64,000 nt of DNA from Vespa crabro. Taxonomy: Eukaryota > Arthropoda > Insecta > Hymenoptera > Vespidae. The notes under the pieces are model-generated. The model had not been told where the DNA came from and made no database searches. It saw only the letters and a program-made list of their open reading frames with translations. Of this stretch, positions 1 through 12,093 are shown piece by piece. The DNA is taken from assembly GCF_910589235.1 (NCBI RefSeq), contig NC_060978.1, positions 2,811,877 to 2,875,876 of the forward strand, in the 5' to 3' direction. The number at the start of each line of letters is the position of its first letter. Within the stretch, counting starts at the first letter, position 1. The position numbers were made by a program, and so were the translations under genes.

Positions 1-127
1 TATTGTGGGGAGGGACAAAAAAGTTTCATTGTTTGTTTCTTCCTTAATTCTTTTGTCTCTGACTCAATTGTTTCTCGCTTTGTCCTGAGAAAAAGAAAGC
101 AGTATTGTTGATATCGTTCACGTGATG

Positions 128-174
<47 letters not shown>
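128..174. repeat. (TAAG)n microsatellite
   Basis: About eleven uninterrupted AAGT/TAAG units, ending in AGTAGTTAG. Confidence 0.95.
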
Positions 175-175
<1 letters not shown>

Positions 176-659
176 GTTAGTTCAGAACTAACAATAAGAC
201 AAAAAATAACGTGGCGATTGTTATTTCTTTATTGAGCGAGTATACCTGTGAATTGACATTATTCGTCAAGAAAATAATAAATCTTGAGACGTAGAAAATG
301 ATTCATAGCTTGAATATGTAAATAGCAAGTATTGTTTTCACTATATTATCATAATATATATATTAATATATTTTTTTTTTCTTAAATACATATATATATA
401 TATATTTATTATATTTTAATATTTAACTAAAAATAGAAGTTAAACTAAAGAGTCTATTTGTTACTAAATTCTATCTTCACGGTTCTACACTATTACACAG
501 AAACTATGGTAGTAATACAGTGTGCCAATAATTTTATGACTCACTATGAGAGAAAAAGAGAGAGACAGAGAGAGAAAGAGAGCAAAAGAGTAAAAAAGAA
601 AGTAAAACGAATGGTCCAAACCAGGAAGCAGCCAGCATCTTGTTCGTCTCGAAGAGAGA

Positions 660-701
<42 letters not shown>

Positions 702-1025
702 GAGATAAAGAGTAGGTGTTGGAGCAAGGCGTCAGTGACCGAGTGTTCTAACGCGGTTACGTCAAATTAGAACGTTAATCTAGTGCGTACGGTCGCGAAC
801 ATGGAGGTATACTGACCTCAATTGAAATTGTACATGTAAGAGACAGAGAGAAACAGAGATAGAAACAGAGAGAGAGAGAGAGAGAGAGAGAATCGAGGAG
901 ATGGATACCGAAATAGCAGAGTACCGACAAATAGAGGTACCCAAGGCAGGCCTACATCAGAGAGGAGGACGGTTAGGTTTGCCAAGTGAAAGCGATTCGC
1001 GCTTGTGTAATTCGCGGCGCGTTCC

Positions 1026-1101
1026 TGCTTGCTTACTTGCTTGGATGGTTGGTTGGTTGGTTGGTTGGTTGCTTGCTTCCTTGCTTGGTTGCTTGCTTGC
1101 T
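1026..1101. repeat. TTGG/TTGC tetranucleotide array
   Basis: Alternating CTTG, TTGG and TTGC units with few interruptions. It reads as Leu/Trp/Gly/Cys-rich in the + frames, which is not coding evidence. Confidence 0.9.
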
Positions 1102-2681
1102 CGAGAACGTGAGCTCAACACGAGCATACGACGAGATACGCTGGACACCGCGTGAATTCAACGACACACTCGGTTATCAGATCTATCTTCTCTTTGTATG
1201 TGTCTATGTGTGTGTCTGTGTTTGTCTATGTGTGCATTACAATGTATCTTCTCCGTGACATACAAGAGAGATACACACACATTAATACTGACACAAAGAT
1301 ATACACAATATATCGTCGGTTTAGGTGATCCTCGCTTAGCGTCTTAAAGGATCTTGGCATCGTCCACTCTCGAGATTCAACCTAGGAAGGTTTCATATCC
1401 AGGAAACGTCCGAGGAGATTTCTCGTGCGAGTTACGAGATCGCACGAACGATTTTCAACGTGCAAGGTCGACGATTTGGAATTCGTACGTGACTTCGTGC
1501 AAGGAATAACGACGGCAATGCCTCGATCATCGCGATATCTTCACGATCGTTCTTACCCAATGAAGTTTACCGATTTTTTTTTCTCTCTTTTTTCCTTTCA
1601 CTCGAAATTGGTATTTAAGATTTTGTTTTTCATCATCTTTACGTTCTTTCCATACGAAATTATTCTCCTTTTCTTACTTACGGACACATACATTCAAAAC
1701 GTAGAAATAAAAATTATAATGTAAAAGCTATAATAAAAAGGAAAAAAGGAAAAAGAAAATATAGAAAGGATATTCTCAGTCAGTAGATTTATGACTGCTT
1801 CTTACTGTGTGTATAAAAAAAAAAAAAGAAATCTACATAGATCATCGTCAATTATCGAAATAAACGACACAATTCATTCAATCGTATTTGAGGATCCTGT
1901 CAAATATTCAAACTTTAAGATTCTTTAGAAGGAACATTTCGAAAATTGTTCTATAAACTGGCACGTCTTATCGAGAGTACGGTACTTTTAGTACCAATCC
2001 TTTTCCAGCGTTAAATCTAACGATTGTGCTTTAATTGGCATTCTCATTCTCATTTACCTTGATCATTAAGAGAAGCTCGCCGGAGGCTGCTGCTATAGGA
2101 TCTCTTCCTTCGACTCTTAAACGTTTAGATCGTACCTGGAGGGTGGCGAACGACAATAATAAACGGAATAGAAAGTAAACAGGCAGAAAATGCAAACGGT
2201 GAAAACCGTGTTCGGTAGAAAATGGTTACCGATAAGAGCTACCTAAATCGTACCGATTTCGTAGGAAACATTTGACAATAAGTTTGAACGAGAATATTCT
2301 CTTTTTCTTTGAGAGTAAGGTGACAAAATATAATCGTTCGTGCCATTGAACGATAAACGAATATAGGAGACAAGGAAAGAAAAAAAGAAAAGATAAGAAA
2401 AGTAAGAGAGAGACGCAAAATTAGAGAGCGTAAATCCTGAGAAAATTGAGAGAACCGAGAGCGTAATTACATCTCGTCTCGGGCAAATTCCGTGAAATAA
2501 TCCTTCGAAATTGATAATGTCATTCGAGGTAAAAGAGAGACGAGATGTCCCCCGCGGGTATTCTTTCCTTATTATTGCGAAAAAAGCAAGGAGGCAATAA
2601 GCCGACATCTTGCGTCGTATCCCGATCCTCGAGTCGTTTATTAAACAGCACTGAAATTATAGTGATTCTATGGGATGAAGT

Positions 2682-2706
2682 GGGAGGGGCGGGGTGGGGT
2701 TGGGGG
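2682..2706 (+). other. G-quadruplex motif, + strand
   Basis: Five runs of three to five G (2682-2684, 2686-2689, 2691-2694, 2696-2699, 2702-2706) separated by one or two bases. It also includes GGGGCGGGG, an Sp/KLF-type site. Very unusual in this AT-rich surrounding. Confidence 0.85.
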
Positions 2707-2964
2707 CAGAGGAATCTCCCGAGACGTTTCGGAAAACGTTCAACGTCGAATCGACGAAGAGGAACGACGCTTCGATTAGATTCGATGAAGGAAAATTAAT
2801 AAAAAAAACGCACTGATAAAGCTCTCAGTGCACGTGGTTTCTTGTCATTCTTGTCGTTGCTCTCTTTCTCTCTCTCTTCCCACGTATTCTCGTTCATTTT
2901 TTATTTTTCATCTTTTCTTCCTTTCCTTTTTCTTTCGTTTATATTTTTGTCTGCATCCTCCGCT

Positions 2965-2990
2965 CCCTCCCATCCCTCCCCCCGTTGCCC
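2965..2990 (-). other. G-quadruplex motif, - strand (C-runs on +)
   Basis: C-runs at 2965-2967, 2969-2971, 2974-2976, 2978-2983 and 2988-2990 give a G4 motif on the minus strand and an i-motif on the plus strand. It lies about 260 bases after the plus-strand motif. Confidence 0.8.
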
Positions 2991-4110
2991 TCCATTCACG
3001 ATCATACACATCAACGATTCGATAAATACGAATTTAAAATTTAAATCAGTCATATGGCATTGCAAATCGAACGATAATTTTTACGGTACACGCGTCATTC
3101 TGTCTCGTAAATTGGTATTTTCCTTTCACGATCGATCGACCCTATTCCGATACACATTGTCGAAGATACGTATACTTATGTATATATATATATATGTATA
3201 TAATAGTATATATAGAAGAGTGTAGTATATCGAGCAAACAAAGATTAAAATTTAAAGGGATTCAGCCGATATATCTCGGCGTTTAAGGTTCTCTCTTTCT
3301 CTCTCTTTGTGTATGTCTTGCCGTTTGACCCACTCGAGAAGCCGTTTCGCGAAACGTGCACGAGCAGTAATAAGAATTCCCGAACCGATCGGGACCACCA
3401 AAGTTTTCGCAATCCATTTACGTGACCTCGAGAATCGAGCGCTTCGTAGCAACGGCAGGAGCCGTTCGATAATTCACCGGCCATCTTTCCGCTTCGACGA
3501 ACCTCGTCGTGGCTTTCCAAAGTGCATCGAAAGCAAGGACTTACGAAGGGTGATAGCAAAGTGATACCAAAAGAAGAAAATGTTATTCGATAGAGACACT
3601 TAAATGGAGAAACATGACCACGTTCCTTAATTCGATAAATAACGATTTAATTAATAAAAAGATATTAAGAGGATATTTCGTTAATGATAGAAAATACACA
3701 AATCTTATATAGAAAAGGAGGAGTCGATTCTTTTGTAAAAAATTAAAAGTTATGTAAACTCGGTAAGGATATTTTTTAAATAGTCAAGGAACGGGTAAAA
3801 AGGTAGCAAGGAAAAGTAATTAAATTCGCGATAACGTTGCTCAAAAGAAATTCGATAATCGTTCCTACGAAAAGGAAAACGTTCATAGTACTACCGCTGA
3901 TCGATGCTTTTCTTTAAAGAGAATTCCGATGTTAATTGCATGATTGTATTAAAACTTCTCTATAACCTTTTATCGAATCACTTTATTTTTCATCTCTTAC
4001 ATACGCCTTCACTCTCTTTCCGAACGCTTTGCAATCATGGGTGAAAGCGGAGAAACTCGAGCAAGGATTTCGGTTTCCAGAGATGGATAGAGATAGATAG
4101 ATCGACAGAC

Positions 4111-4114
<4 letters not shown>

Positions 4115-4185
<71 letters not shown>
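4115..4185. repeat. (GA)n microsatellite, about 71 nt
   Basis: Uninterrupted AG repeat directly after degenerate GATA units (4081-4114). Confidence 0.95.
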
Positions 4186-4189
<4 letters not shown>

Positions 4190-6510
4190 CCTTTCCTTCT
4201 TGATGCTGAAATTAAGTGACGCCTCTACACATCTACCAGTCACGTACATCTCTATGAGAATGTATACGTTTTCGTGGATCGATGAGAAGAGCTTGTTGTA
4301 ATCTAAGACAAGAGGATGTGACAGCAAGAACCCATTGCTATATTGCCTCTATATACGATATACTTCCGGAAACGCCAACGCTCGAGAGATCGAGTCTCCT
4401 CGTGACAGATAACGAAGGATGGACAACTTATAGCACCGATGGGCCAGCAGATGGATCCTTTTGATAGAAATGAGTTTCCTTCCTTCCTTAAGGGTTATCC
4501 TTACGTCTCGATATTTTATACGACAAAATTATACGAAATATAATTATATAATTTTTATATTCGGACATGTAACTATAAACGTATCATATAAAAATATCAA
4601 TAATCAAAATATATTTTTAAAGATATAATACTTTTATATCTAAAATAAATATCAATGTTATCATCTTCTTGAAAGCGAAAATAAATTCTCTCCCCCGTCC
4701 TCTCTCTCTTTGCATGTTAAATTATCGTACAACTGTTCGTTAAACTTTTGCCCTAGATTAAACCGGCAACGACCGAATGGATGAAAACTAGCAATCGTAG
4801 CTCGCGCCAAATATATATAAGAGTCATCGCAAGAACGCAGATCTTTCTACCCACGTCCGTCTAGTCTGAACGTTAATTTCGTCGGGCGACACGATTTTCC
4901 GAAATTCTCTAACTTTGTTTTCCCTTGGTATGTCATTGTTATCGTTACGATAATGAGAATTATTCTCTTAGCTCATCTAATATATTCTTGCAACCACTAC
5001 ATATATATCTTATGAATCGAAGTCGAACATCTTTTTGTAAAAATTTCAAGTTATTGAATTAATACAATTCTTTTTCATTGTTGATATGCATATATATGTA
5101 TATATAACGAGGGAAAAAAAATTATTCGAACGAGAAACATTATTCTTTGTGTTACCTATTCAATTTTCCTTTTTCTGTTTGGATATACAATGAAAAATAA
5201 AAACAAAACTAAAAAAAAAAAGAAAGAAAATAAAAATGAAAAGAAAAATTCTAAAACGCGTAGATTTATTCAAATAGCATATAAAATGGTTCAATCAACG
5301 CGGATAGTGGACAAATAACGCGACTAATATGATTCTTTTTCTGTTGTTCGAACGAATATCACAAAAAAGCAATTTGAGCGTATTCGAGATTCTAGTTAAT
5401 TATCGTAACGATCGAAATATTCCCTAGAAATGTCCTAATAGTTTTTTCTCGATGTAATTGTATCCACGTGTATAATGTTACTTGTATATATATATATATA
5501 TATAGTCGTTCTTCCGTTTAGCATATTTTTCTTCATCACGCAAAAAAATTTACAAGTACATACGTAGAATTGTATTTTATGAAATTACTATACCCGTAAC
5601 GCGGAGAGACTCATGCAAATGACATTACGTGCCCATATTTGCGGATTTCTCTCCTATAATTGCGATATCGTGTCATTTGTTCGCGAATCAATTCATAGAG
5701 ATCATCATTCTCACGTTCTATCGAGTACTTTATTTGTGGTCATTTGATACTCTAATTTATTCGCGTAATGTCATGCAAGTACACAAGTCCTCCTAAATAA
5801 ACCATCCTCAAATTAGCGAATCAGATCAATGATGAATTTGAGATATGAATAGGATCTATTGTGAGGAATATGCTTCTCGATCGATAGGGCAAACTTGTCT
5901 TTGAATATATAGACATACGTACTTATGTACCTGAATATATATATATATGTGCTTATGCTGCCGTATCGAGTATCGAGTTAATTCTCCTATTATTACGGAC
6001 AACAGATATGTACCATTTCATATTAATTAAAATAAGACGATTCATAATTTCTCAAACTTCAAAGTGACATCTCGAATCTGATAAAAGAAATGACAAGAGA
6101 AAAATGTTATACAAGTTACGATCTTCGTCGTACATTTCTTCTTCTCTTTTTTTTTTTTTCTTATTTTAAGAGAATAGAAAAAAAACAAAAACAAGAAAAC
6201 AAAATATTTTTCGAGCCACATTCTCTTCGCCGATTTAAGTAAAATTGCTTTTTCGAAGGAGAGTCCCGCATCTAACGATGATAAATTACGCATAAAAGGA
6301 AAATTTTGGCTCGTTCCCTTGGAGCGGTACGAAATTACATCTGCATCGCGACTACAGTGGTGTGATGGAGAGTGAGAGAAGATAGGGGTGTAGAAAAAGG
6401 AGACCGTTCCTCGAGCACCGGTTCGGCGTCGATGATAAGTACGTAGGAGAATTCAACGCGGCGATAAATTATGCGTAAAATCCAAGTTTATTATGCAAAC
6501 GCAATAAAAC

Positions 6511-6528
6511 CGCTGCTGCTGCCGCTGC

Positions 6529-6582
<54 letters not shown>

Positions 6583-6590
6583 AGCAGCAG
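6511..6590. repeat. (CTG)n triplet array turning into CAG
   Basis: About 20 CTG units with two CCG interruptions, ending in CTGCTGCAGCAGCAG, so the right end can fold back on itself. Frames give poly-Leu on + and poly-Gln on -. The flanks do not look like a protein, so coding status is doubtful. Confidence 0.9.
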
Positions 6591-7256
6591 AGGCGGCGCT
6601 TTCAACACCATCGAAAAATTATTGGGGAGCATCGACGTTATTACGATGCGATATTTCGTACCGATCGATCGAAAAGCATTGTCATCGATCGGCAATGTCG
6701 TTTCTGCGCCAAAACAAAAGTCACGTTCCATTTAGAAATTTAGATTAAAAAAAAACGAAAAGAAAAAAGAAGAAGAAAAAAAAAAAAGAAAACTGGAGTC
6801 GAGGAGAGTGACATTAAAGAAATATATTTTCTTATGAATTGGACTTTAAAGTAACACGATGTTATAAAGGGTTATTAAAATAATCGCAAGTATAATCAAT
6901 CCAACAATGGAATAGTAGTATGCACTTTTAATACGTGTATCAATAAAAATATTTATCGATGAAAACAAATATAGAGAAATAAAAGATGGAAAGAGAGAAA
7001 GACAAAGATATAGAAGATAAAAAGAAAGTTTTCGAGAGTGGCCAAAGGAATTGGAAGGAGCGTTTTTCCGTTCGGTCCTGCATTTTATATACTCCGCGCG
7101 AAAATAATGAAGTCTAATAACGTTTGTTTGCAGTGCAGCTGCTCGAAAAAGTTTGTACTTCGCTGGGAAACGGAGAAAATCCGTATGCCCGCGGCTCTCT
7201 CACAGTCTCGAGGATAATCTTGACCTCGTGTTTACCCAGCATCCCTAAGCTATGTG

Positions 7257-7345
7257 TATATATATATACACACACACAGACACACACACATATATATATA
7301 TATATATGTTTGTATGTATATGTGTGTGGGTATGTGTATGCGTTT
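7257..7345. repeat. Compound TA/CA/TA/GT repeat
   Basis: TATATA, then CACACA with one GA break, then TATATA, then a TGTATGTATATGTGTGTGGG part. Confidence 0.9.
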
Positions 7346-8773
7346 GAAACACTCGCATGCATCGTCCTCGTGTCGTCGGAAAATCGTTCGCGAGTCTCGA
7401 CCTACTTATTTCAAAATGCGCGAACCTGTCGAAAAGTTCGAATCCACGCTCTTCATATCGTTGAATCACGGCTGGACTAAAAGAGGTAGGAAGCTTAGGA
7501 AAGGATAAGATGAACCCTCTTCAACGACGTATGTTTCAACGTGAAAACGCTTTTGAATTTCAAAATGCTCATGTTATCTACGAATTATCAACGAAACGAA
7601 CGGACACCGCGATTTTATCCGCTAAAAACGAAATTGAACGGGATTAAAAAAAAAAGAAAAAAAAAAAAAAAGAAAATAAAAAAGACGAGATTTCCATCGA
7701 CTATTTTCTATTTAAATTCTCTAGAATCTATTTACATAAGGAATCGTAATAATGTTTTTATCATAATTGACATCGTTCAATGAATAATGACAATATTATT
7801 ACTCAATCATGATCTCGCTATTGTTCCAAATAAAATAAATTTGAATCGAATATAAATATGAATTAAATCTTTAATTATTGCCAATAAGCTTTTCTCTCTC
7901 ATATATAATTATTATGATTATTTTATTAATAATATCATTCTGTATTATATAAAGCATATAGTAAATAATATTTTTTGGCGAGAAAATTTATGATCAAAAT
8001 AGAAATAAAGAATTGCATTTCAATTGCAATAACATCGATTGTTTCGGAATACGAATTATCGAAGATAAATCGCATTTAATATACTCGATTAATAATTAAT
8101 TTGTATAAACTTGCGAATAATCGATCGAGAAAATAAGTTTATATTATTCTTTCAAACGACTCTATGTAAGACTAGCGAGAAACATGAGATCATAGAAATA
8201 AATTCTTAAAGCGAGTCAATATCGAAAGACAAATTTCACGGGTGGAATATCGAAATAGTCGAACGTGAATGGAAAGGAAAATCAGTAGACGAAGACGCGT
8301 AACCGCAAGTACCACAAAGTTCAACTCGATCGTTTTGTTTCTCTCGCCATTGTTAATCCATCGTTGTTTCGTTTAAACACAAATACTCCATTAACTCGTT
8401 AAAATCTACGAAACGATTACTCGTCCATTTGCCATTCGTTCACATCGTTTGTGGTTACTACGTGAACCGTGTTATACGCGTACGATTTCAAACACAAAAA
8501 TCATAAATAGTGACTAACAAATAAATTATATCTGAATTAAACGTAAGCGAGTACGTAATACAAAAACATATGTAAATCTATATAAAATATTTCATAATCG
8601 ATCATTCAAGCTTTAGGGGATGTTAAAAACTAAACGCAAAATCGAAAAAGAATAAAAAGTATTTACAAATAAATATGAGCTCAGAATGACAAATATTTTC
8701 AATACTGAATGAATAATGAGAAATAAATTCAAATGAAAGAAAAAAAAGAAAAGAAAAACAAGAAAAGAAAAAC

Positions 8774-8783
<10 letters not shown>

Positions 8784-8852
<69 letters not shown>
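8784..8852. repeat. (GA)n microsatellite, about 69 nt
   Basis: Uninterrupted GA repeat following an A/G-rich stretch. Confidence 0.95.
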
Positions 8853-8854
<2 letters not shown>

Positions 8855-10155
8855 CATTTATTCTCCCTTCTAATAAGGGAAAAAGATCGCTGGCACGTTC
8901 GGTCTGTGAACATAACGAGACGACGACATGTTTCGAAAATAAAAGAAAGTCAAGAAAGCTTTTTCCAACCCTCTTCTCTCAAACCACCATTTCGTTCACG
9001 ATCAAAACCGTACTTCGCAGTTACGACGTTGTTACGAAAAGTTACGCCTATGTCTCGCGGAAGAAGGGAAAGAGGAAAAAAAAAGAAAAAGAAAAAGAAA
9101 TAAAATGAGACGGTACATACTTACAGGGATGCAGGGAAAGTGGGTCAGGGGTGTGAAACAAATTCGAACAGAAAATACCTAAATAAAGAGGCAACCAGCA
9201 GTCTGTATCGGTGAGTTCGAAGGGTAGCCAGCTATCGATGTATTAAATGAATAAAACTTCAATCTCCACCGACTTCACTCCCTTCTGTGGCCAAGAAGGT
9301 TGAGCTAAGGGATGAAGATGGGAAACAAGTGTAACGAAAAAAAAAAAAAAATAAATAAAAAGAAATAGCAACAGCAAAAAAAGATCGAAGAAAAAGAAAA
9401 CGGACACGGTTACGAGAAAAGGAAATTTAATAGAGAAAGAGAGAGAGAGAGAGAGAAATAAAATTTAAAGAAACAGTCTTCGAAAACGGAAAAGGAAAAA
9501 AGAAAAAAAAAAAAGAAAAAAAAAGGACTACGTATTTCAACAACTTGCGTTGTAATGATCTTCTATGCACGTCGATTATTGACTGATGCAAAATTGTAAA
9601 CGATGATGCACACTAAGTGCACCATTTGAAAGTCATACATCATCTATAAGATTTCGGCTATAGTCCGGTAATGCATCGGACAGTTGAGCATAGTAATTTG
9701 ATAAAAATAATTTCACAAGTAAAAGTTCGACTGTAAATAAAAAAAAAAAAAATAATAATAATAATAATAAAAATAAGAAAAAAAATACGATAGAAACATT
9801 TGTGAAAAAAGAAAGAAAATTAAAAAGGATATATCTTTATAATATCGATCGATAACTTTGCATTTTTATCTTATGCTGCTCTCTCTCTCTCTCTATCTTT
9901 CTCTATCTCTCTCTTTCTGCTTCATACACGTCTAGTAAGACATATACACACTTTGTCGGCTAGAGAAGTGCGCAAGGTAAACCGAGCGAAGACGTCGCGG
10001 GCCGTCGCGAAACATCTCAACGAGGAGAGGAGTCGAGAGTGCAATATGCACTTTCCAAAGTCTCTCCCACGCTCGTCGATCCTAATCCGACCTAACTTTT
10101 TAGCCTCTATACGTCTCTTACATGCTCTTCACTTCAGACACACACACATTACCAT

Positions 10156-10190
10156 TACTACTACTACTACTACTACTACTACTATTACTA
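10156..10190. repeat. (ACT)n triplet repeat
   Basis: Ten or so ACT units with one ATT break. Confidence 0.9.
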
Positions 10191-10404
10191 CACTATGACT
10201 ACTACTATAACACAGTTGTAGTCCTCGTCTGTCATCTCTTAGAGATTCTGTACTTTCGAGCTAACTGTACGAAGAGAAAGAGAGGAAGAGTGCAGACGCG
10301 TTTTCCTAAGAGTACAGAGTTTCTTTACTCGTTGTACCTTCGAACGAATTTTCGGCGATCTCTTTTGCTTCCTTGCGACCTTTAAAACCGCACCAAGGAT
10401 TTCA

Positions 10405-10431
10405 TCGTCGTGTGACACTCTCACACGACGA
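10405..10431. other. Perfect 11-bp stem-loop
   Basis: TCGTCGTGTGA, loop CACTC, TCACACGACGA. Stem has no mismatch and a five-base loop. Confidence 0.85.
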
Positions 10432-10910
10432 GTGTAAGAGAGGAAAAGAAAAATAAAGAAAGAGATGAGAGATAACTCAAGAATTGGCTCTTTCTCTTTC
10501 TCTTTGTCTATCTCTCTTTCTCTATCATCTTTTCCACAGTGAAGAAACTACAAATCCCCTATGGCAACGTAAGCCCGTAGGATCGATCTCTTTTTCTTCA
10601 ATGGCAGAACGAACATTCAATCGGAAATATGAAAAATGATGAAGCTACGAAAATACTTAAGGAATTAAGGAAAATATTGTAAGTGAAACGTAATTTTCTT
10701 TTATCGGTCATCCACTTTGAAGGATTTTAAAAGAACCCTCTAAAAGATGTAATTATTCTTTTATCTTTATATTGTATATTATTTGAGAGATATCTAGAAT
10801 ATCTTTTCCTATATTTATAATAATTAAGTAAGAAATTCATTAAGATATCACGTGCAATATAAGTCAAAGAAGACTTTTCTCTCAAAGGACTTGCAAGTAT
10901 AAAAAAAAAG

Positions 10911-10941
<31 letters not shown>

Positions 10942-11027
10942 AAAAATCCAAAAAAAAAAGAAAAAATAATAATGAAATTAAAAGTAGACAGAAGAAAAAA
11001 AGAAAAAACAGAAAATGAATAAAGAAC

Positions 11028-11028
<1 letters not shown>

Positions 11029-11069
<41 letters not shown>
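11029..11069. repeat. Poly(T) run, 41 nt
   Basis: Uninterrupted T run directly after an A-rich stretch. A possible retroposon tail on the minus strand, or slippage. Confidence 0.9.
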
Positions 11070-11070
<1 letters not shown>

Positions 11071-11934
11071 AGACAACTAATCCGATAAGGAAGATTCCAT
11101 AGAGGTAGCTGTGCTTCCTTTGAACGTTATTCGCGCTCTCGTTTCGCCATTTATCTGACGAAACTTGAGTAGTCCGTTTGGTATATCGCGACAAAGTTAA
11201 ACAACGATTTTCACGAATATGACAGGAACAATCCGGAGTACCGCAATAGGAAGGGAGATTCACTTGTAACTAAATACAAACTAGAGAAAGTACACACTCG
11301 AATGCTCGGTTATAGACGAGTAACCGTAGCACATACGACACCAAACCCGTTTGTCGCTAGTCTCTCCTGCAGTTTGGTTAAGATCTTTTGACAATAGTGC
11401 CAGTAGTAGGCAAAGAGGCTGAAGTTGAACTAAGGGTTTACATTGCTTCATCCAAGGACAAACGTTATTTGCCGGGAGGACAACGTTTATTTAAACATTG
11501 ACCGAACGACTCCTTTCCAACTTTCAAGCGTTGAAGCGCATACGCATCCATCAGCTTTTCTTTTTATTTTTCTTTTCTTTAATTTATTTTATTTCTTTTT
11601 TTTTTTCTTCTTTTTTTCTTTTTCTTTTTATTTCCCTCCTCTTTTCAAAATAAGAAAAGTCTTAAGTTTAATTCCCCCCTATTGAACTACTGCCAACGTT
11701 TTCCACTGAAAAAGAAACTATAACCATTTGTTTCGTAACGATCAAATATTCATTAGAAACAACGAAGAATTCCAAGAGAGAACTTTCTCCCGATAAAAAC
11801 TTTTGGAGAAACACGGACGCTCGTTCTCTGCGTACACAATAACGCTTTCCGTAGGAAAATTATGGAAAGCATTGCAGGATTTCCGATGCCGCTGGTTTAT
11901 ATTAGTTTATTATTTGAATTACATCTATGTATGT

Positions 11935-11969
<35 letters not shown>

Positions 11970-12038
11970 AAATTACGAGAAAGATGCAAACTATGCTGCT
12001 TCAAGTATTTTCTGCACGTTAGAGAACGATTAAATGAT

Positions 12039-12042
<4 letters not shown>

Positions 12043-12087
<45 letters not shown>
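12043..12087. repeat. (CT)n microsatellite
   Basis: Uninterrupted TC repeat of about 45 nt, followed by a run of A at 12099-12116. Confidence 0.95.

Positions 12088-12093
<6 letters not shown>

Larger units (their letters stand above)
1..2681. other. Gene-free AT-rich stretch with microsatellites
   Basis: Contains a TAAG array (128-174), a TA-rich part (340-415), GA tracts (545-700 and 842-893), a TTGG/TTGC array (1026-1101) and GT-rich DNA near 1197-1236. Reading frames here are translations of these repeats. From 1320 to 1560 and 2040 to 2280 the sequence is more complex but shows no gene. Confidence 0.6.
2707..4870. other. Gene-free stretch with a GC-richer island at 3300-3560
   Basis: Around 3300-3560 the sequence is more complex, CpG-rich and open in several frames on both strands. 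It includes the perfect 14-bp palindrome CGTTTCGCGAAACG at 3343-3356. No frame resembles a known protein, so a regulatory element is more likely than an exon. The rest is AT-rich, with a GATA/GA repeat at 4081-4185 and a TATATATAAG string at 4811-4820. Confidence 0.5.
4871..9900. other. Gene-free AT-rich stretch
   Basis: No exon supported. Contents are short TA tracts (5489-5504), an A/T-rich low-complexity part at 5190-5245, a CTG array at 6511-6590, a CA/TA/GT compound repeat at 7257-7345, A-rich tracts near 7650 and 9340-9530, and a long (GA)n at 8784-8852. The stretch 7780-8620 is plain AT-rich DNA with nothing recognisable. Confidence 0.55.
9901..10440. other. GC-richer island with a strong hairpin
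   Basis: More complex than its flanks: CpG-rich at 9956-10110, with short palindromes such as GTGCAATATGCAC, an ACT triplet array at 10156-10190, and a perfect 11-bp stem-loop at 10405-10431. Frames of 80-90 codons exist but lean on the triplet repeat. I see no known domain; it may be a regulatory element or a noncoding exon. Confidence 0.4.

Noticed and set aside
458..727. Overlapping + and - ORFs rich in Arg/Glu or Ser/Leu
   Set aside because: Translations of (GA)n and (CT)n repeats. The same reasoning removes many other short frames in the window.
1026..1101. Regular array that might suggest a CRISPR or satellite
   Set aside because: Units of four bases without spacers; a simple microsatellite.
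2243..2608. 121-codon minus ORF
   Set aside because: Composition rich in Ser and Phe with no conserved motif; flanked by A/G-rich DNA; no splice or promoter support.
3245..3564. Overlapping ORFs of 66-104 codons on both strands in a GC-richer island
   Set aside because: Several frames open at once, none like a known protein, no splice sites matched; more likely regulatory DNA.
6453..6731. Poly-Gln ORF on the minus strand and poly-Leu on the plus strand
   Set aside because: Both come from the CTG array. Flanking residues show no family likeness and no splice context was seen.
7428..7452. GTTCGAATCC, like a tRNA T-loop/B box
   Set aside because: The flanking bases do not form a T-stem and no A box or acceptor stem lies at the right distance.
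9613..9640. GCACCATTTGAAAGTCA, like miR-29/285
   Set aside because: The seed differs (TGCACCA in place of AGCACCA) and no hairpin forms.
10727..11263. 178-codon minus-strand ORF
   Set aside because: Mainly poly-Lys and poly-Phe from A- and T-runs; no domain.
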